Shown one piece after another: positions 8,362-17,217 of a DNA stretch of 52,264 bases. Every line of letters starts with the position of its first letter. Within the stretch, counting starts at the first letter, position 1. Location of the stretch: the NCBI GenBank assembly GCA_029247205.1, contig JAQWLT010000054.1:1-52264 (forward strand), in the 5' to 3' direction. Source of the stretch: Phycisphaerales bacterium (GTDB taxonomy: Bacteria > Planctomycetota > Phycisphaerae > Phycisphaerales > SM1A02). Made by a program: the position numbers and the translations under genes. The notes under the pieces were generated by a model that was not told the origin of the DNA, ran no database searches, and saw nothing but the letters and a program-made list of their open reading frames with translations.

Positions 8362-9129
8362 TTAGTGATCCACAGCATCGATCAACTGTTGAGTGAGGAG
8401 ATGCTTTGGATGGTCGATGATGTCGCGGGCCTTGCCAGATTCAATGATCTTCCCATCCTCCATCACCGCAATTCGGTCACAGGCATGCCTCGCGACCGCC
8501 AGATCGTGGGTGATGAAGAGCATGGCGAGGCCATGCTCGCTCCGAAGTTGTTCAAGAAGATTGAGTATTTTGGCCTGTACCGACACATCCAGTGACGAGG
8601 TTGGCTCATCGCAGATCAATAGTGAGGGGCCGGTTGCGAGTGCTCGGGCGATGCCGATGCGTTGTCGCTGACCGCCGGAGAATTGATGAGGCCACTTGTC
8701 AGCGTCGCTTGCCTGTAGTCCGCAGCGTTCCAGTAATTCACAGGCCTGTCGAGTTGCCTCTGTCCCACGAGCCAAGCCGTGCACCACAAGTGGCTCTGCG
8801 ACAAGTTCTCCGACACGTATGCGACCGTTGAGTGAGCCCCCAGGGTCCTGAAAGACCATTTGCATATTTCTTCGGAATGAGCGTAGTTCCTTCGGCCTGA
8901 GACTCGCAAGGTCGGTTCCATTGACACAAACACGGCCGCGGCTTGGTTGTACCAAACGCAAGGCTGCTCGGGCACAGGTCGTCTTGCCGCAGCCCGAACC
9001 TCCGACAAGTCCAACGGCTTCGCCCGCGGCCACACGGAGATCAATGCCACGGAGAATCGGCCGCAACTTACCGCTCCGAGCTTCCGGAAGATGGACATGT
9101 AGATCACAAATTGTAAGGGCGGCGTTCAC
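8362..9129 (-). CDS. ABC transporter ATPase, DppF/OppF type
   Basis: A 255-residue ATP-binding subunit with Walker [11 protein letters not shown]-loop [13 protein letters not shown], signature [15 protein letters not shown], Walker [13 protein letters not shown] and switch [11 protein letters not shown]. The QDPxxSLN form and the domain length are those of the second ATPase of dipeptide/oligopeptide importers, although the C-terminal zinc-type extension of DppF is missing. No permease, binding protein or partner ATPase is encoded nearby, so it is an orphan. It starts with GTG at 9129, overlapping the TGA of the protease gene as GTGA, so the two are translationally coupled. Confidence 0.9.
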   Translation of the reverse strand: MNAALTICDLHVHLPEARSGKLRPILRGIDLRVAAGEAVGLVGGSGCGKTTCARAALRLVQPSRGRVCVNGTDLASLRPKELRSFRRNMQMVFQDPGGSLNGRIRVGELVAEPLVVHGLARGTEATRQACELLERCGLQASDADKWPHQFSGGQRQRIGIARALATGPSLLICDEPTSSLDVSVQAKILNLLEQLRSEHGLAMLFITHDLAVARHACDRIAVMEDGKIIESGKARDIIDHPKHLLTQQLIDAVDH

Positions 9130-10574
9130 TGCGATTGCCGATCAATGAGTGTCGCAGAGATGTTGAGAAAGTGCCCGCCTGTGAGTGCATCATCAGGTCG
9201 CCAGACTCTTGCGTCAATGGTGGTGCCTGGTATGCAGCTCGAAACGATGGCGCGGAGTTGGTCAACCGACCGCGTCGATCGGCCGTTGATTGACACGATG
9301 ACATCGCCTCGAAGCAGCCCGGCCTTATCCGCAGGCCCGCCCGGCGTTGGCGTCGTAATGAATACTCCAGCGGCCGGAGCATCTGATGGTTCAAGCAATT
9401 TATAAAGCGGAGTGTCAAGGCTTGTCGCGACGATATCAGCCGCTGAAGTCGAGCAATTGAGTACTCGAGGATCAAAGGGGTCGTCGCCAAATATATGCGA
9501 GGCGTGCACAGCAGTATTGCCCCCTGCGAGCAAGTCGTTGAGCGTGTCAACAGTCACATGCGTATCGCCAACTTGCCACAGGATATCGCCCGGCTGCAAG
9601 CCTGCCTTAGCAAGTTCAGACGTTGGGTTGATGCTGGTGACGATCGCGCCGCCAAGTCCGCCAACCATTCCAAGCATAGATCGGGCCGGCTGATCGGTGT
9701 CAAGAATCGCGACTCCCAAGTAACCACGATGTATGCGACCATCGTCGAGTAATTGCGGAACGATCGAGTTAATCATGTCGAGTGAGATAGCAAGCGCTAC
9801 ACCCGTGAATCGATCGTCTATGTGGCGATTCGTTGGGTCACTTGCGATGGCCGTGCTCATTCCAATGACATGGCCAAGGTGATCGGTAACCGGGCCGCCA
9901 CTGCTTCCTGGGTTGATGGGTGCGTCGATTTGAATGAAGTTCTCGTAGGCCTGCCCACGGGTTCCAGTCGCTCCAGAAACATCACGACCAAGTCCCGACA
10001 CCACTCCACCAGTTACCGAGAAACGAAAGTCGAGGGGTGAACCAAATGCAAACACAAGATCACCTTGTTGGACGCCGCCGGCAACACTTCGCGTTGCCGC
10101 GATTGTGCGAATTGGTTCAATGTTGACTACGGCGATGTCAGTGAGTGGATCAAAAGCTGCGATTTCCCCGCGTCGCCGAGAGCCATCATGTAACTGCACG
10201 TCGATTGTGTCGGCGTCTCGCACAACATGCCAAGCCGTAACAACATGGCCTGCGTCATCCCAAATCCATCCGCTTCCGGTGGAAAATGTTGCATCATCGT
10301 CATCTGATCGTCCTCGACGGATACTCTCAATATGCACAACGGATGGTTGGACGAACGCCGCAAGATCTCGCTGTGCGTGGCTGAGGCGGGCCAAGATCGA
10401 CCCAGGTCCCATTGGATCGGCAAGGCGGCTCGCGGCTTCATTGACCGAGAGACGAGTGCGCTGAAACTCCATTTCGCGTCTTCCCCAATACACAACGACA
10501 ACGACAACGACCGCGCTGGCCAACAACAAAAGTGTTGGTAGCAGTGTGCGGACAGCGTGTCGGCTTGGTGTCAC
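9126..10574 (-). CDS. HtrA/DegP-type serine protease with two PDZ domains, membrane anchored
   Basis: Envelope protease. With the GTG at 10574 it has 482 residues: a transmembrane anchor at about 10-29 (TLLLLASAVVVVVVVYW), a trypsin-like domain at about 65-260 and two PDZ domains at about 265-370 and 400-475. The triad is complete: His116 in VVTAWHVV, Asp146 in DPLTDIAVV and Ser225 in INPGSSGGPV. PDZ ligand-loop motifs appear as GYLGVAI and AGVFITTPTPGGPADKAGL. The frame is open up to 10715 inside panB, but no ATG occurs after the first codon; the GTG overlapping the panB TGA (GTGA) is the best start. It lies between panB and the ABC ATPase, with overlaps on both sides. Confidence 0.93.
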   Translation of the reverse strand: MTPSRHAVRTLLPTLLLLASAVVVVVVVYWGRREMEFQRTRLSVNEAASRLADPMGPGSILARLSHAQRDLAAFVQPSVVHIESIRRGRSDDDDATFSTGSGWIWDDAGHVVTAWHVVRDADTIDVQLHDGSRRRGEIAAFDPLTDIAVVNIEPIRTIAATRSVAGGVQQGDLVFAFGSPLDFRFSVTGGVVSGLGRDVSGATGTRGQAYENFIQIDAPINPGSSGGPVTDHLGHVIGMSTAIASDPTNRHIDDRFTGVALAISLDMINSIVPQLLDDGRIHRGYLGVAILDTDQPARSMLGMVGGLGGAIVTSINPTSELAKAGLQPGDILWQVGDTHVTVDTLNDLLAGGNTAVHASHIFGDDPFDPRVLNCSTSAADIVATSLDTPLYKLLEPSDAPAAGVFITTPTPGGPADKAGLLRGDVIVSINGRSTRSVDQLRAIVSSCIPGTTIDARVWRPDDALTGGHFLNISATLIDRQSQ

Positions 10575-11404
10575 GAGTTGGGCCGAGACTCGTCGATCAT
10601 GTGGTAGGGATGCTCGCCGAGATCTGCGGTCGCCACATTCGACTTCCAACGAATGGCCCCGGCTTGCAAGGCTGATCCAAGATCGGTGACTGGGCGAGCA
10701 AATGCGGGTTGCCAATCAGTCAGGCCGAGTATGTCTTGCGTTACAACGATTTGTCCGTGGCATGCCGGTCCTGCGCCACACCCAATGACCGGCACGTCGG
10801 TCCGTTCAACGACTTGTTCGGCGACTTCTGCGGGCGTTGCTTCAATGAGCAGCATGCAGGCGCCGGCATCTTCAAGCCGCACTGCATCCTCGACAATGCG
10901 GGCAGCATCGGTGGTCGTACGCCCTGCAGCGCGATAGCCACCTTGTTGTTTGGCCCGCTGTGGGCGAGATCCAATGTGTGCGCAAACCGGAATGCCTGCA
11001 CGATTCATTTGGGAGACAAGGCCAGTAAACGTGCCATCAACTTCAAGCTTGACCGCATCGGCCATGCCCTCAGTGAGGAAACGGCCAGCGTTGCGGATAC
11101 CCTCGGCTTCGTCGCATTGATAAGAGAGAAACGGCATGTCGCCCATCACAAAGGTGTTGGGTGCGCCGCGTTTAACTGCCGCGGTCAGTGTCAACAGAAA
11201 GTCCAGCGGTGCATGAATTGTTCCAGGAAGGCCAAGCACCATCTCAGCTGCAGTATCTCCAACCAAAAGAAGTGGAATTCCAGCCTGCTCAAGGTGCCGC
11301 GCGGTCGTAGCGTCGTAGGCGGTGAGGCAGGCGAATCGTTCGCCAGATGTAGTGAATTGCTGGATCGTGCGGAGTGTGACCGGCGTTTGTGTGTCTTGTG
11401 CCAT
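10571..11404 (-). CDS. panB: 3-methyl-2-oxobutanoate hydroxymethyltransferase (ketopantoate synthase)
   Basis: Transfers a hydroxymethyl group from methylenetetrahydrofolate to 2-oxoisovalerate, the first committed step of pantothenate and CoA synthesis. The 277-residue product has the TIM-barrel motifs FACLTAYDATTARHLEQAG, LLVGDTAAEMVLG with a metal-binding Asp, VMGDMPFLSY, VKLEVDG, PVCAHIGSRPQ (usual GHLGLTPQ), DAGACMLLIEATP and IGCGAGPACHGQIVVTQD. It is first in a five-gene minus-strand run ending in thyA and folA. A TATACT box lies 6 bases before the ATG, with no Shine-Dalgarno sequence. Confidence 0.96.
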   Translation of the reverse strand: MAQDTQTPVTLRTIQQFTTSGERFACLTAYDATTARHLEQAGIPLLLVGDTAAEMVLGLPGTIHAPLDFLLTLTAAVKRGAPNTFVMGDMPFLSYQCDEAEGIRNAGRFLTEGMADAVKLEVDGTFTGLVSQMNRAGIPVCAHIGSRPQRAKQQGGYRAAGRTTTDAARIVEDAVRLEDAGACMLLIEATPAEVAEQVVERTDVPVIGCGAGPACHGQIVVTQDILGLTDWQPAFARPVTDLGSALQAGAIRWKSNVATADLGEHPYHMIDESRPNS

Positions 11405-11410
11405 CGCGGG

Positions 11411-11416
11411 AGTATA
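11411..11416 (-). promoter_or_regulatory. candidate -10 box (TATACT) of the panB operon
   Basis: TATACT on the minus strand is separated from the panB ATG by 6 bases. A weak -35-like TGAGGT lies 17 bases upstream. Transcription from here would begin at or near the start codon. Confidence 0.45.
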
Positions 11417-11535
11417 GGGCGAGTGCCCTGACTACCTCAGGCCATTGTGCAATCAAGTACGTGAAAGGGCTTGGTTGAAGTCCTCTGATCTTCCGTTTCT
11501 ACGCTTGAGGAGACTCTGGACTCACCAGCGGCCTG

Positions 11536-14061
11536 CTAAAAAGGCAGTTCGAGCGTTTGTGGTGCGGCGGGGTCTTCGAGGCCGCCTGCGGCAGCGATTT
11601 GCTGCTCGTTCAGGATGGCTCGGAGTTTTTCCAATCGTTTGAGGGCCGCTTCTCGCCGTGCAAAGGTGTGGCGGTCTACCTCCTGACGCAGTCGCTGCGA
11701 TCTATAGAAGGCATCCTGTGGGTTGTCGGATGTCGCCTTCTCAGCAGCTGTCATGACTGCAACGGCTTTCTCGGTAGTGGCCCACCAGTTCTCGTCGTGC
11801 TCGGCGCGAAGCATGGCGATGGCGGCGCGTTGATCATCGCTGAGTTCATCTGTATTACTTGCGAGACCGTACAGCTTTAAGAACCGATCACTTGTTGCGA
11901 CCCGCGGGAAAGCGGCGGCGAACCATTCGCGTCGGAAGCGGGACGAGTCGACGATGGCCGCCGCAATCACCTCCGCCGTTTGCTGTGAGCGTGTGGCGAG
12001 GGACTGACGCGATTGTGTCATTGTCTGTTGGAGTTTTTCAACCTCCATTGCTGCCGTCATGTCAATCGAGACGCCCCCATCGCCGCTGGACATCATGGCC
12101 TGCATGCCCTCGTTGAGTTCATCACGCGATTTTTTGATGTCAGCCATTCCAGAAGTGGCTGCGGCATGCCAGTCTTGCATGGCGACATGGGCGGCGGCGC
12201 GGTCGGCATCGGTCAGATCGGCTGTTTCAACAACCTCAAACAAGTCTGCTTTCCATCGGTCATCCGGTGGACCAATCATGTCAAGGCTTCCGGTCAACAT
12301 CCCACCGCCACTACTTGAGAGGCTTCGCGTACGCGAGAGGCGCCAAGGTTGTACGACGCGCATGGGATTCTTGCCGAGTTTTCTGGCCAACGTATTGACG
12401 CCGGTGAAGAAGGTTGTGTCGAGTTCATCGAGTCCATCGCGAGAGAGTGGTTCCATCATCAACATGCTTAGTCGCATCATGGCAGCCTGGTCTCCTTGCC
12501 CAATTTCGTCCATCTTCTTTTGGGCGTCTTCGGCCATCTTGCGACGTTCGGTAGCACGCGATGTTTCCATGGCAAGTCGAGCCGCCTCGTGGGTGGCGTA
12601 CAGTGCATTGAGTTCGGCGAGACCTACCTCATTGAGTTGCAGATTTCTTGTAATGCTTTCGAGCATCAACTGCTTGATGGGCGGAATGCTAAGGAGCGAT
12701 TGTCGGGGATCGTTCCATTCGTCGTTCGGGCTCTCCGAAACAGACCCACTTATGGAGATGGCCGAAACTTGGTCCTCGGACCCGTCACCATTGGATTCGA
12801 TCATGACTATGGTTTCAGCCATGACTTCGTTTTGTTTGCGAGGTTGAGTGTCGCCGTCATCACTGCCGTCGGCGATCAGGGTGTCTGCATCACGGCTTGG
12901 GACGAGCGAGGCGATGGCACGAAGTGTGGCAGTGTGCTTGATGTCCCACCGTGCTCGGACGGCGTCTACCTGTTCGGCTGTTGGCAACGCGATCGAGACG
13001 CTTCCGTCTTCGTTGGGTTCGATGGCGGCCTGTTGTCTTGCTTGCGAATCTCTCCACTTCGCTTCCACAGCCTCAATGAGCAAATTCACGGCATCGTCTT
13101 CCCATGCCAACACAATTTGGTTAAGCGCCTCAGTGGTGGCGTCATCAAGCCCCGATCGGCGTGCGCCGCGTTCAGCCTTGGGGATGCTGTTGATCATCCA
13201 GACGTCGGTGGCCAATGTGCGAATCACGTCGTATTGTTGGTCTTCGGGGAGTGCTGCCGCAAGAGAGCGAAAGCCGCCGACGATGTGTTTTTGGATTCGG
13301 CGAACATCGGGGGCGACTTGTTCTTGAACCGATTTCTGGGCGGCTTGAAACACACTGATGAGTTCAGCAATCTCCTCGGGGTTTGGCGGCGATTCAGGCG
13401 AGAACGCTGCCTGCTTGGCGTTGAGTTCGCTCAGAATTTCGACGAAGGCAATCAACGCCCGATCTTGTGACCGGGACCAGGTTTGGATGTGATTTGTATA
13501 TTTGTTCTCCCAAACAGCCAGCATGTTCTCGATCGCGTCGCGATCGACCTGCGACAAAGCAGCCCAGTCGATCGCCTCTCGGGGCTCAACCGCCTGGAAG
13601 TTGCCGCCGGTGATCATGGTGGAGGCCCGCGTTTGTAGTCGATCTCGCTCTCGGCGTTGCTTGATGCGTTCAAGGCCATCCTGTTGCGACTCTGCCAATA
13701 TCCCTGCGAGCTGAAGGAAGAGTGCATCATCGAGTTTGGCGATGTCGCTGCGGATATGTTTGGTACGGGCGACCGTCCGTCGGCCTTCCTCGGGCTTGGT
13801 GGTGGTTAACACGCCGAGCCCTTTGGTGTCATCGAGAAATGAGGCGATCGAGCCAGATCGAAGGGCCTCGAATTCGACCAGATAGGCGTCATGCTCGGCC
13901 GCGATTCGCTCCGACTGTGCGGCCGAGGGCGAGATCAACAGAAGCCGCTGGCGGAGTGTTGGCCAACTCAAGGGGCCGGGAAACTGTTTGCCAGCTCCTT
14001 GACCCAAGGCAATCGTGGCTGTCAGCAAGACTGCGGCAATGCAGGTGAGTCGATGAAGCAT
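11536..14061 (-). CDS. large secreted helical-repeat protein of unknown function
   Basis: The 841-residue product begins with a signal peptide (MLHRLTCIAAVLLTATIALG, then QGAG) and is otherwise almost entirely helical and charged. A recurrent unit of the form L-S/T-x-x-D/E-x-x-A-(6)-W/Y/H starts near residues 45, 169, 305, 360, 475, 615 and 739: for example LSQVDRDAIENMLAVWENKY, LDDATTEALNQIVLAWEDDA, LTDADRAAAHVAMQDWHAAA and LSDDQRAAIAMLRAEHDENW. Spacing is irregular (50-140 residues), with an acidic low-complexity linker around 395-450. The product at 4272-5438 carries the same unit. I recognise no described family; Spy/CpxP-like helical proteins are a distant analogy. The start is fixed by AGGAGG 7 bases before the ATG. 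Confidence 0.8.
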   Translation of the reverse strand: MLHRLTCIAAVLLTATIALGQGAGKQFPGPLSWPTLRQRLLLISPSAAQSERIAAEHDAYLVEFEALRSGSIASFLDDTKGLGVLTTTKPEEGRRTVARTKHIRSDIAKLDDALFLQLAGILAESQQDGLERIKQRRERDRLQTRASTMITGGNFQAVEPREAIDWAALSQVDRDAIENMLAVWENKYTNHIQTWSRSQDRALIAFVEILSELNAKQAAFSPESPPNPEEIAELISVFQAAQKSVQEQVAPDVRRIQKHIVGGFRSLAAALPEDQQYDVIRTLATDVWMINSIPKAERGARRSGLDDATTEALNQIVLAWEDDAVNLLIEAVEAKWRDSQARQQAAIEPNEDGSVSIALPTAEQVDAVRARWDIKHTATLRAIASLVPSRDADTLIADGSDDGDTQPRKQNEVMAETIVMIESNGDGSEDQVSAISISGSVSESPNDEWNDPRQSLLSIPPIKQLMLESITRNLQLNEVGLAELNALYATHEAARLAMETSRATERRKMAEDAQKKMDEIGQGDQAAMMRLSMLMMEPLSRDGLDELDTTFFTGVNTLARKLGKNPMRVVQPWRLSRTRSLSSSGGGMLTGSLDMIGPPDDRWKADLFEVVETADLTDADRAAAHVAMQDWHAAATSGMADIKKSRDELNEGMQAMMSSGDGGVSIDMTAAMEVEKLQQTMTQSRQSLATRSQQTAEVIAAAIVDSSRFRREWFAAAFPRVATSDRFLKLYGLASNTDELSDDQRAAIAMLRAEHDENWWATTEKAVAVMTAAEKATSDNPQDAFYRSQRLRQEVDRHTFARREAALKRLEKLRAILNEQQIAAAGGLEDPAAPQTLELPF

Positions 14062-14068
14062 GATTGAA

Positions 14069-14074
14069 CCTCCT
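14069..14074 (-). promoter_or_regulatory. Shine-Dalgarno of the 841-residue secreted protein gene
   Basis: A perfect AGGAGG on the minus strand with a 7-base spacer to ATG 14061. It decides the start, because the frame is open 35 codons further upstream. Confidence 0.75.
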
Positions 14075-14194
14075 GATGCAGCCTGGCCTGACTGCTTTTT
14101 GCCATATATAGAGTGTCCGGTTCGCCATTGTCCCGAATCAATTGTCGGTTGTCCACTTCCTGTCAATTTGGAGCGATTGGTCGCAGTCTGCTGG

Positions 14195-14200
14195 TATCCT
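14195..14200 (+). promoter_or_regulatory. candidate -10 box (TATCCT) of the glutamine synthetase gene
   Basis: TATCCT ends 7 bases before ATG 14208. This spacing, seen at several other genes here, favours 14208 as the true start and a leaderless message. Confidence 0.4.
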
Positions 14201-14207
14201 GCCGCCC

Positions 14208-16418
14208 ATGAGCAGACTCGTGACCCGTCCCTCGTCGTTCATCGAAACAAATTCAACCCGAATGGAGCTTGCCCACATGTCAGACGACCACGGGGAGCGA
14301 AGGATCCGAGATGCCGCGGCCCAATTTGGTGATTGTTATGGCATCCTGACCTTTACCGGCGAAAATGTGCGGCGGCGATTGTCGCCCTCTGCAGTGGAGC
14401 GGTTCGATCGCGCGTTGCAGCGCGGTGAGCGGCTTGACCCCACCATCGCCGATGAAGTTGCAAATGCGATGAAGGACTGGGCCATTGACAGTGGGTGTAC
14501 GCACTATTGTCACTGGTTTCAACCATTGACCGGATCAACCGCCGAGAAGCACGATTCATTCCTGAGTTTCGACGGCAACGGCCAGCCGATCACGGAGTTC
14601 TCTGGAAGTCAACTCATTCAAGCCGAACCCGACGCAAGTTCATTCCCAAGCGGCGGTATTCGTGATACGTGGGAGGCCCGCGGTTATACCGCCTGGGATC
14701 CAACGAGCCCGGCATTCATTGTCCGAAATGGAAGTGAACGAACGCTGTGTATTCCGACGTGTTTTGTCTCGTGGACCGGCGAGTCACTTGATCAGAAGAC
14801 GCCACTGCTTCGAAGCAACGATGCTATCAGTACGCAGGCCATGCGAGCATTGCGGTTCTTCGGCAGCGATCGGGGCGTGAGCGCGGTGACAACAACACTC
14901 GGTGTTGAACAGGAGTACTTCCTTGTTGACAAAGAGCTCGCGTCGATGCGGCCAGACTTGATGCTATGTGGCCGGACTCTGATGGGCGCCGATTCTCCGA
15001 AGGGCCATCAGTTAGATGACCATTACTTTGGTTCTATTCCACAGAATGTGCTGGCGTACATGGCCGATGTTGAGGAGCGGCTCTACCAGCTCGGTATTCC
15101 GGCGAAGACGAGGCATAATGAAGTAGCGCCCCAGCAGTTTGAGTTGGCACCTTTGTGCGAACGATCAAATGTTGCCTGTGACCATCAAATGTTGACGATG
15201 AGTGTGCTGAAGACAGTGGCGAGTAACCACGGTTTGCATTGCCTTCTTCATGAGAAGCCGTTTCAGGGCATCAATGGCACAGGCAAGCACAACAACTGGT
15301 CCATGACGACCGATACGGGGCATAATCTGCTGAGTCCAGGCAAGGCAGGCGAGAGCAATCTCCAGTTTTTGACCTTTGTGTGCGCAGTTGTGCGTGCACT
15401 CGACATGCATGCAGACATTCTTCGCGCATCGGTTGCCAATGCTGGCAACGACCATCGGCTTGGTGCAAATGAAGCGCCGCCGGCGATCTTGAGCATCTAT
15501 ATGGGTGAGGAACTGGAGCGAGTATTGGAGAAGCTCGCGGCAGGTGAGACAGCCGACTTCGAGGCGAAATCTGAGATTGATCTCGGTACTCCAGCGGTTC
15601 CGCACTTGCAGCGACACGCAGGCGATCGAAATCGAACAAGTCCGTTTGCCTTTATTGGCAACCGATTTGAGTTCCGAGCGGTTGGTGGTCTTGCAAGCAT
15701 TGCGTGGCCAAATGCGGTCATGAATACCATCATCGCCGAGTCTCTTGACTGGATTGTGACCAAGATGGAGAAGCAGGTTGACGCGTGCGGGTCAATTGAG
15801 ACGGCAGCTATTGAAGTGTTAGGCGGCGTTATTCGCGAGCATCAACGAGTGATATTCAACGGCGATAACTACAGCGCCGAGTGGCATGAGGAGGCGGAGA
15901 GGCGAGGTCTTCCGATTCTGAAAACAACCGCAGATGCGTTGCCGGCATTCCGTAGCGATAGTGTTCGTGAGATGTTCCAAAGGTATGGCGTGATGAGTGG
16001 CGCGGAGGTCGACATCCGAGTCGATGTATTGTTTGAAACCTATAACCACGTAATTGGTATTGAAGCTCGCACCATGTTGCAGATGATTGAGACGCTGGTG
16101 CTTCCTGCAGCAACGCGATATCAGACGGAAATTGCGACAGCGATTGCCGCAACAGAGGCGGCTGGTGTTGAGTGCCCAACAACTGGGGGTCGGCTGCACA
16201 ACTTGGTTGGTTTTGTGACTGGCCTTGAGCAGGCAGCCCTTGATATTCAATCAGCCATGGACCTCGTTGCTGGCTCACCCGATGAACAGGCTATTGTCAG
16301 CCAGAAAGAGTTGATTCCAGCAATGGAACGAGCTCGTGCGTGCTGTGACACCATCGAGTCGTGTGTTTCTGCAGATTTGTGGCCGCTTCCAACCTACACC
16401 GATCTGCTATTCGATTAG
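14208..16418 (+). CDS. glnN: glutamine synthetase type III
   Basis: Makes glutamine from glutamate, ammonia and ATP. The 736-residue product has the length of the GSIII class (about 700-730), well above GSI (about 470). Class motifs: TLGVEQEYFLVDKEL, TRHNEVAPQQFELAP, HEKPFQGINGTGKHNNWS, ASVANAGNDHRLGANEAPP and FAFIGNRFEFRAVG, carrying metal, glutamate and ATP ligands. Starts are possible at 14142, 14208, 14262 and 14277; 14208 (MSRLVTRPSS) is chosen because of the TATCCT box 7 bases upstream. It is divergent from the secreted helical protein and converges on gpmA with 13 bases between stops. No PII or amtB gene is nearby. Confidence 0.95.
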   Translation: MSRLVTRPSSFIETNSTRMELAHMSDDHGERRIRDAAAQFGDCYGILTFTGENVRRRLSPSAVERFDRALQRGERLDPTIADEVANAMKDWAIDSGCTHYCHWFQPLTGSTAEKHDSFLSFDGNGQPITEFSGSQLIQAEPDASSFPSGGIRDTWEARGYTAWDPTSPAFIVRNGSERTLCIPTCFVSWTGESLDQKTPLLRSNDAISTQAMRALRFFGSDRGVSAVTTTLGVEQEYFLVDKELASMRPDLMLCGRTLMGADSPKGHQLDDHYFGSIPQNVLAYMADVEERLYQLGIPAKTRHNEVAPQQFELAPLCERSNVACDHQMLTMSVLKTVASNHGLHCLLHEKPFQGINGTGKHNNWSMTTDTGHNLLSPGKAGESNLQFLTFVCAVVRALDMHADILRASVANAGNDHRLGANEAPPAILSIYMGEELERVLEKLAAGETADFEAKSEIDLGTPAVPHLQRHAGDRNRTSPFAFIGNRFEFRAVGGLASIAWPNAVMNTIIAESLDWIVTKMEKQVDACGSIETAAIEVLGGVIREHQRVIFNGDNYSAEWHEEAERRGLPILKTTADALPAFRSDSVREMFQRYGVMSGAEVDIRVDVLFETYNHVIGIEARTMLQMIETLVLPAATRYQTEIATAIAATEAAGVECPTTGGRLHNLVGFVTGLEQAALDIQSAMDLVAGSPDEQAIVSQKELIPAMERARACCDTIESCVSADLWPLPTYTDLLFD

Positions 16419-16431
16419 TTTCTGGACCTAC

Positions 16432-17178
16432 CTACTTACTCTTGCCTTGTGCCGCCACAACTGCTTCAGCGGCGGCGATGGCGTTTGTGTCGCCAAGGTA
16501 GCGGCGGCCGAGTACGTTCATCTTGTTATCAAACTCATAGACCATCGGTACACCGGTTGGAATATTGAGTGACGTGATATCGGTATCAGAGATGTCATCA
16601 AGATGTTTGACTAAGGCACGTAGAGAGTTGCCATGTGCTGCAATGATCAGCCGTTTCCCTGCGGCAACATGCGGTCGAATAACGTCCTTCCAGTACGGAA
16701 GTACACGATCGACCGTGTCCTTCAGGCATTCGCCGACAGGCAGTTTGTCGTGTGGAATGTTTGCGTAGCGGAGTTCATTTCCAGGGAATGACACACTGTC
16801 GCGTGATATTGGGGGCGGAGGGGTGTTATACGAACGCCGCCAAGTATGAACCTGTTCCTCGCCATGCTGTGCTGCAGTTTCGGCCTTGTTCTGCCCTTGT
16901 AGTGCGCCGTAATGTCGCTCGTTCAAGTGCCAGTCGCGTGTTACAGGGATCCAACATTGATCGAGTTCTTCAAGCACAAACCAAAGTGTTCGAATGGATC
17001 GCTTGAGTAGACTTGTGTAAGCCGCATCAAACTCGAATCCCTCTGTGCGAAGGAGTTTGCCTGCGGCCTTTGCCTCGGTCTCGCCACGTGCAGAGAGATC
17101 TTGATCGTCCCAGCCGGTGAATCGGTTCTCAAGATTCCATTGGCTTTGGCCATGGCGAATACAGACGAGTGTTGGCAT
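16432..17178 (-). CDS. gpmA: 2,3-bisphosphoglycerate-dependent phosphoglycerate mutase
   Basis: Interconverts 3- and 2-phosphoglycerate in glycolysis. With ATG 17178 ([20 protein letters not shown]) it has 248 residues, matching GpmA. Motifs: the phospho-accepting histidine in [47 protein letters not shown] and the second histidine in [16 protein letters not shown]. Upstream in-frame ATG 17187 and TTG 17196 would add non-conserved residues; a TATCAT box 7 bases before 17178 and the canonical N-terminus support 17178. It follows xthA on the same strand with a 39-base gap. Confidence 0.96.
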   Translation of the reverse strand: MPTLVCIRHGQSQWNLENRFTGWDDQDLSARGETEAKAAGKLLRTEGFEFDAAYTSLLKRSIRTLWFVLEELDQCWIPVTRDWHLNERHYGALQGQNKAETAAQHGEEQVHTWRRSYNTPPPPISRDSVSFPGNELRYANIPHDKLPVGECLKDTVDRVLPYWKDVIRPHVAAGKRLIIAAHGNSLRALVKHLDDISDTDITSLNIPTGVPMVYEFDNKMNVLGRRYLGDTNAIAAAEAVVAAQGKSK

Positions 17179-17185
17179 ATCGGCC

Positions 17186-17191
17186 ATGATA
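17186..17191 (-). promoter_or_regulatory. candidate -10 box (TATCAT) of gpmA
   Basis: TATCAT on the minus strand, 7 bases before the gpmA ATG, in the 39-base gap after xthA. It overlaps the alternative upstream ATG, which argues against that start. Confidence 0.4.
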
Positions 17192-17217
17192 GACAATTGA
17201 TGCCCCGGGGCTGATAG

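Noticed and set aside
12059-13470. Open frames of 262, 324 and 159 codons on the plus strand
   Set aside because: They lie antisense to the 841-residue secreted protein, which has a signal peptide and an AGGAGG site; their composition is that of reverse-complemented helical coding sequence.
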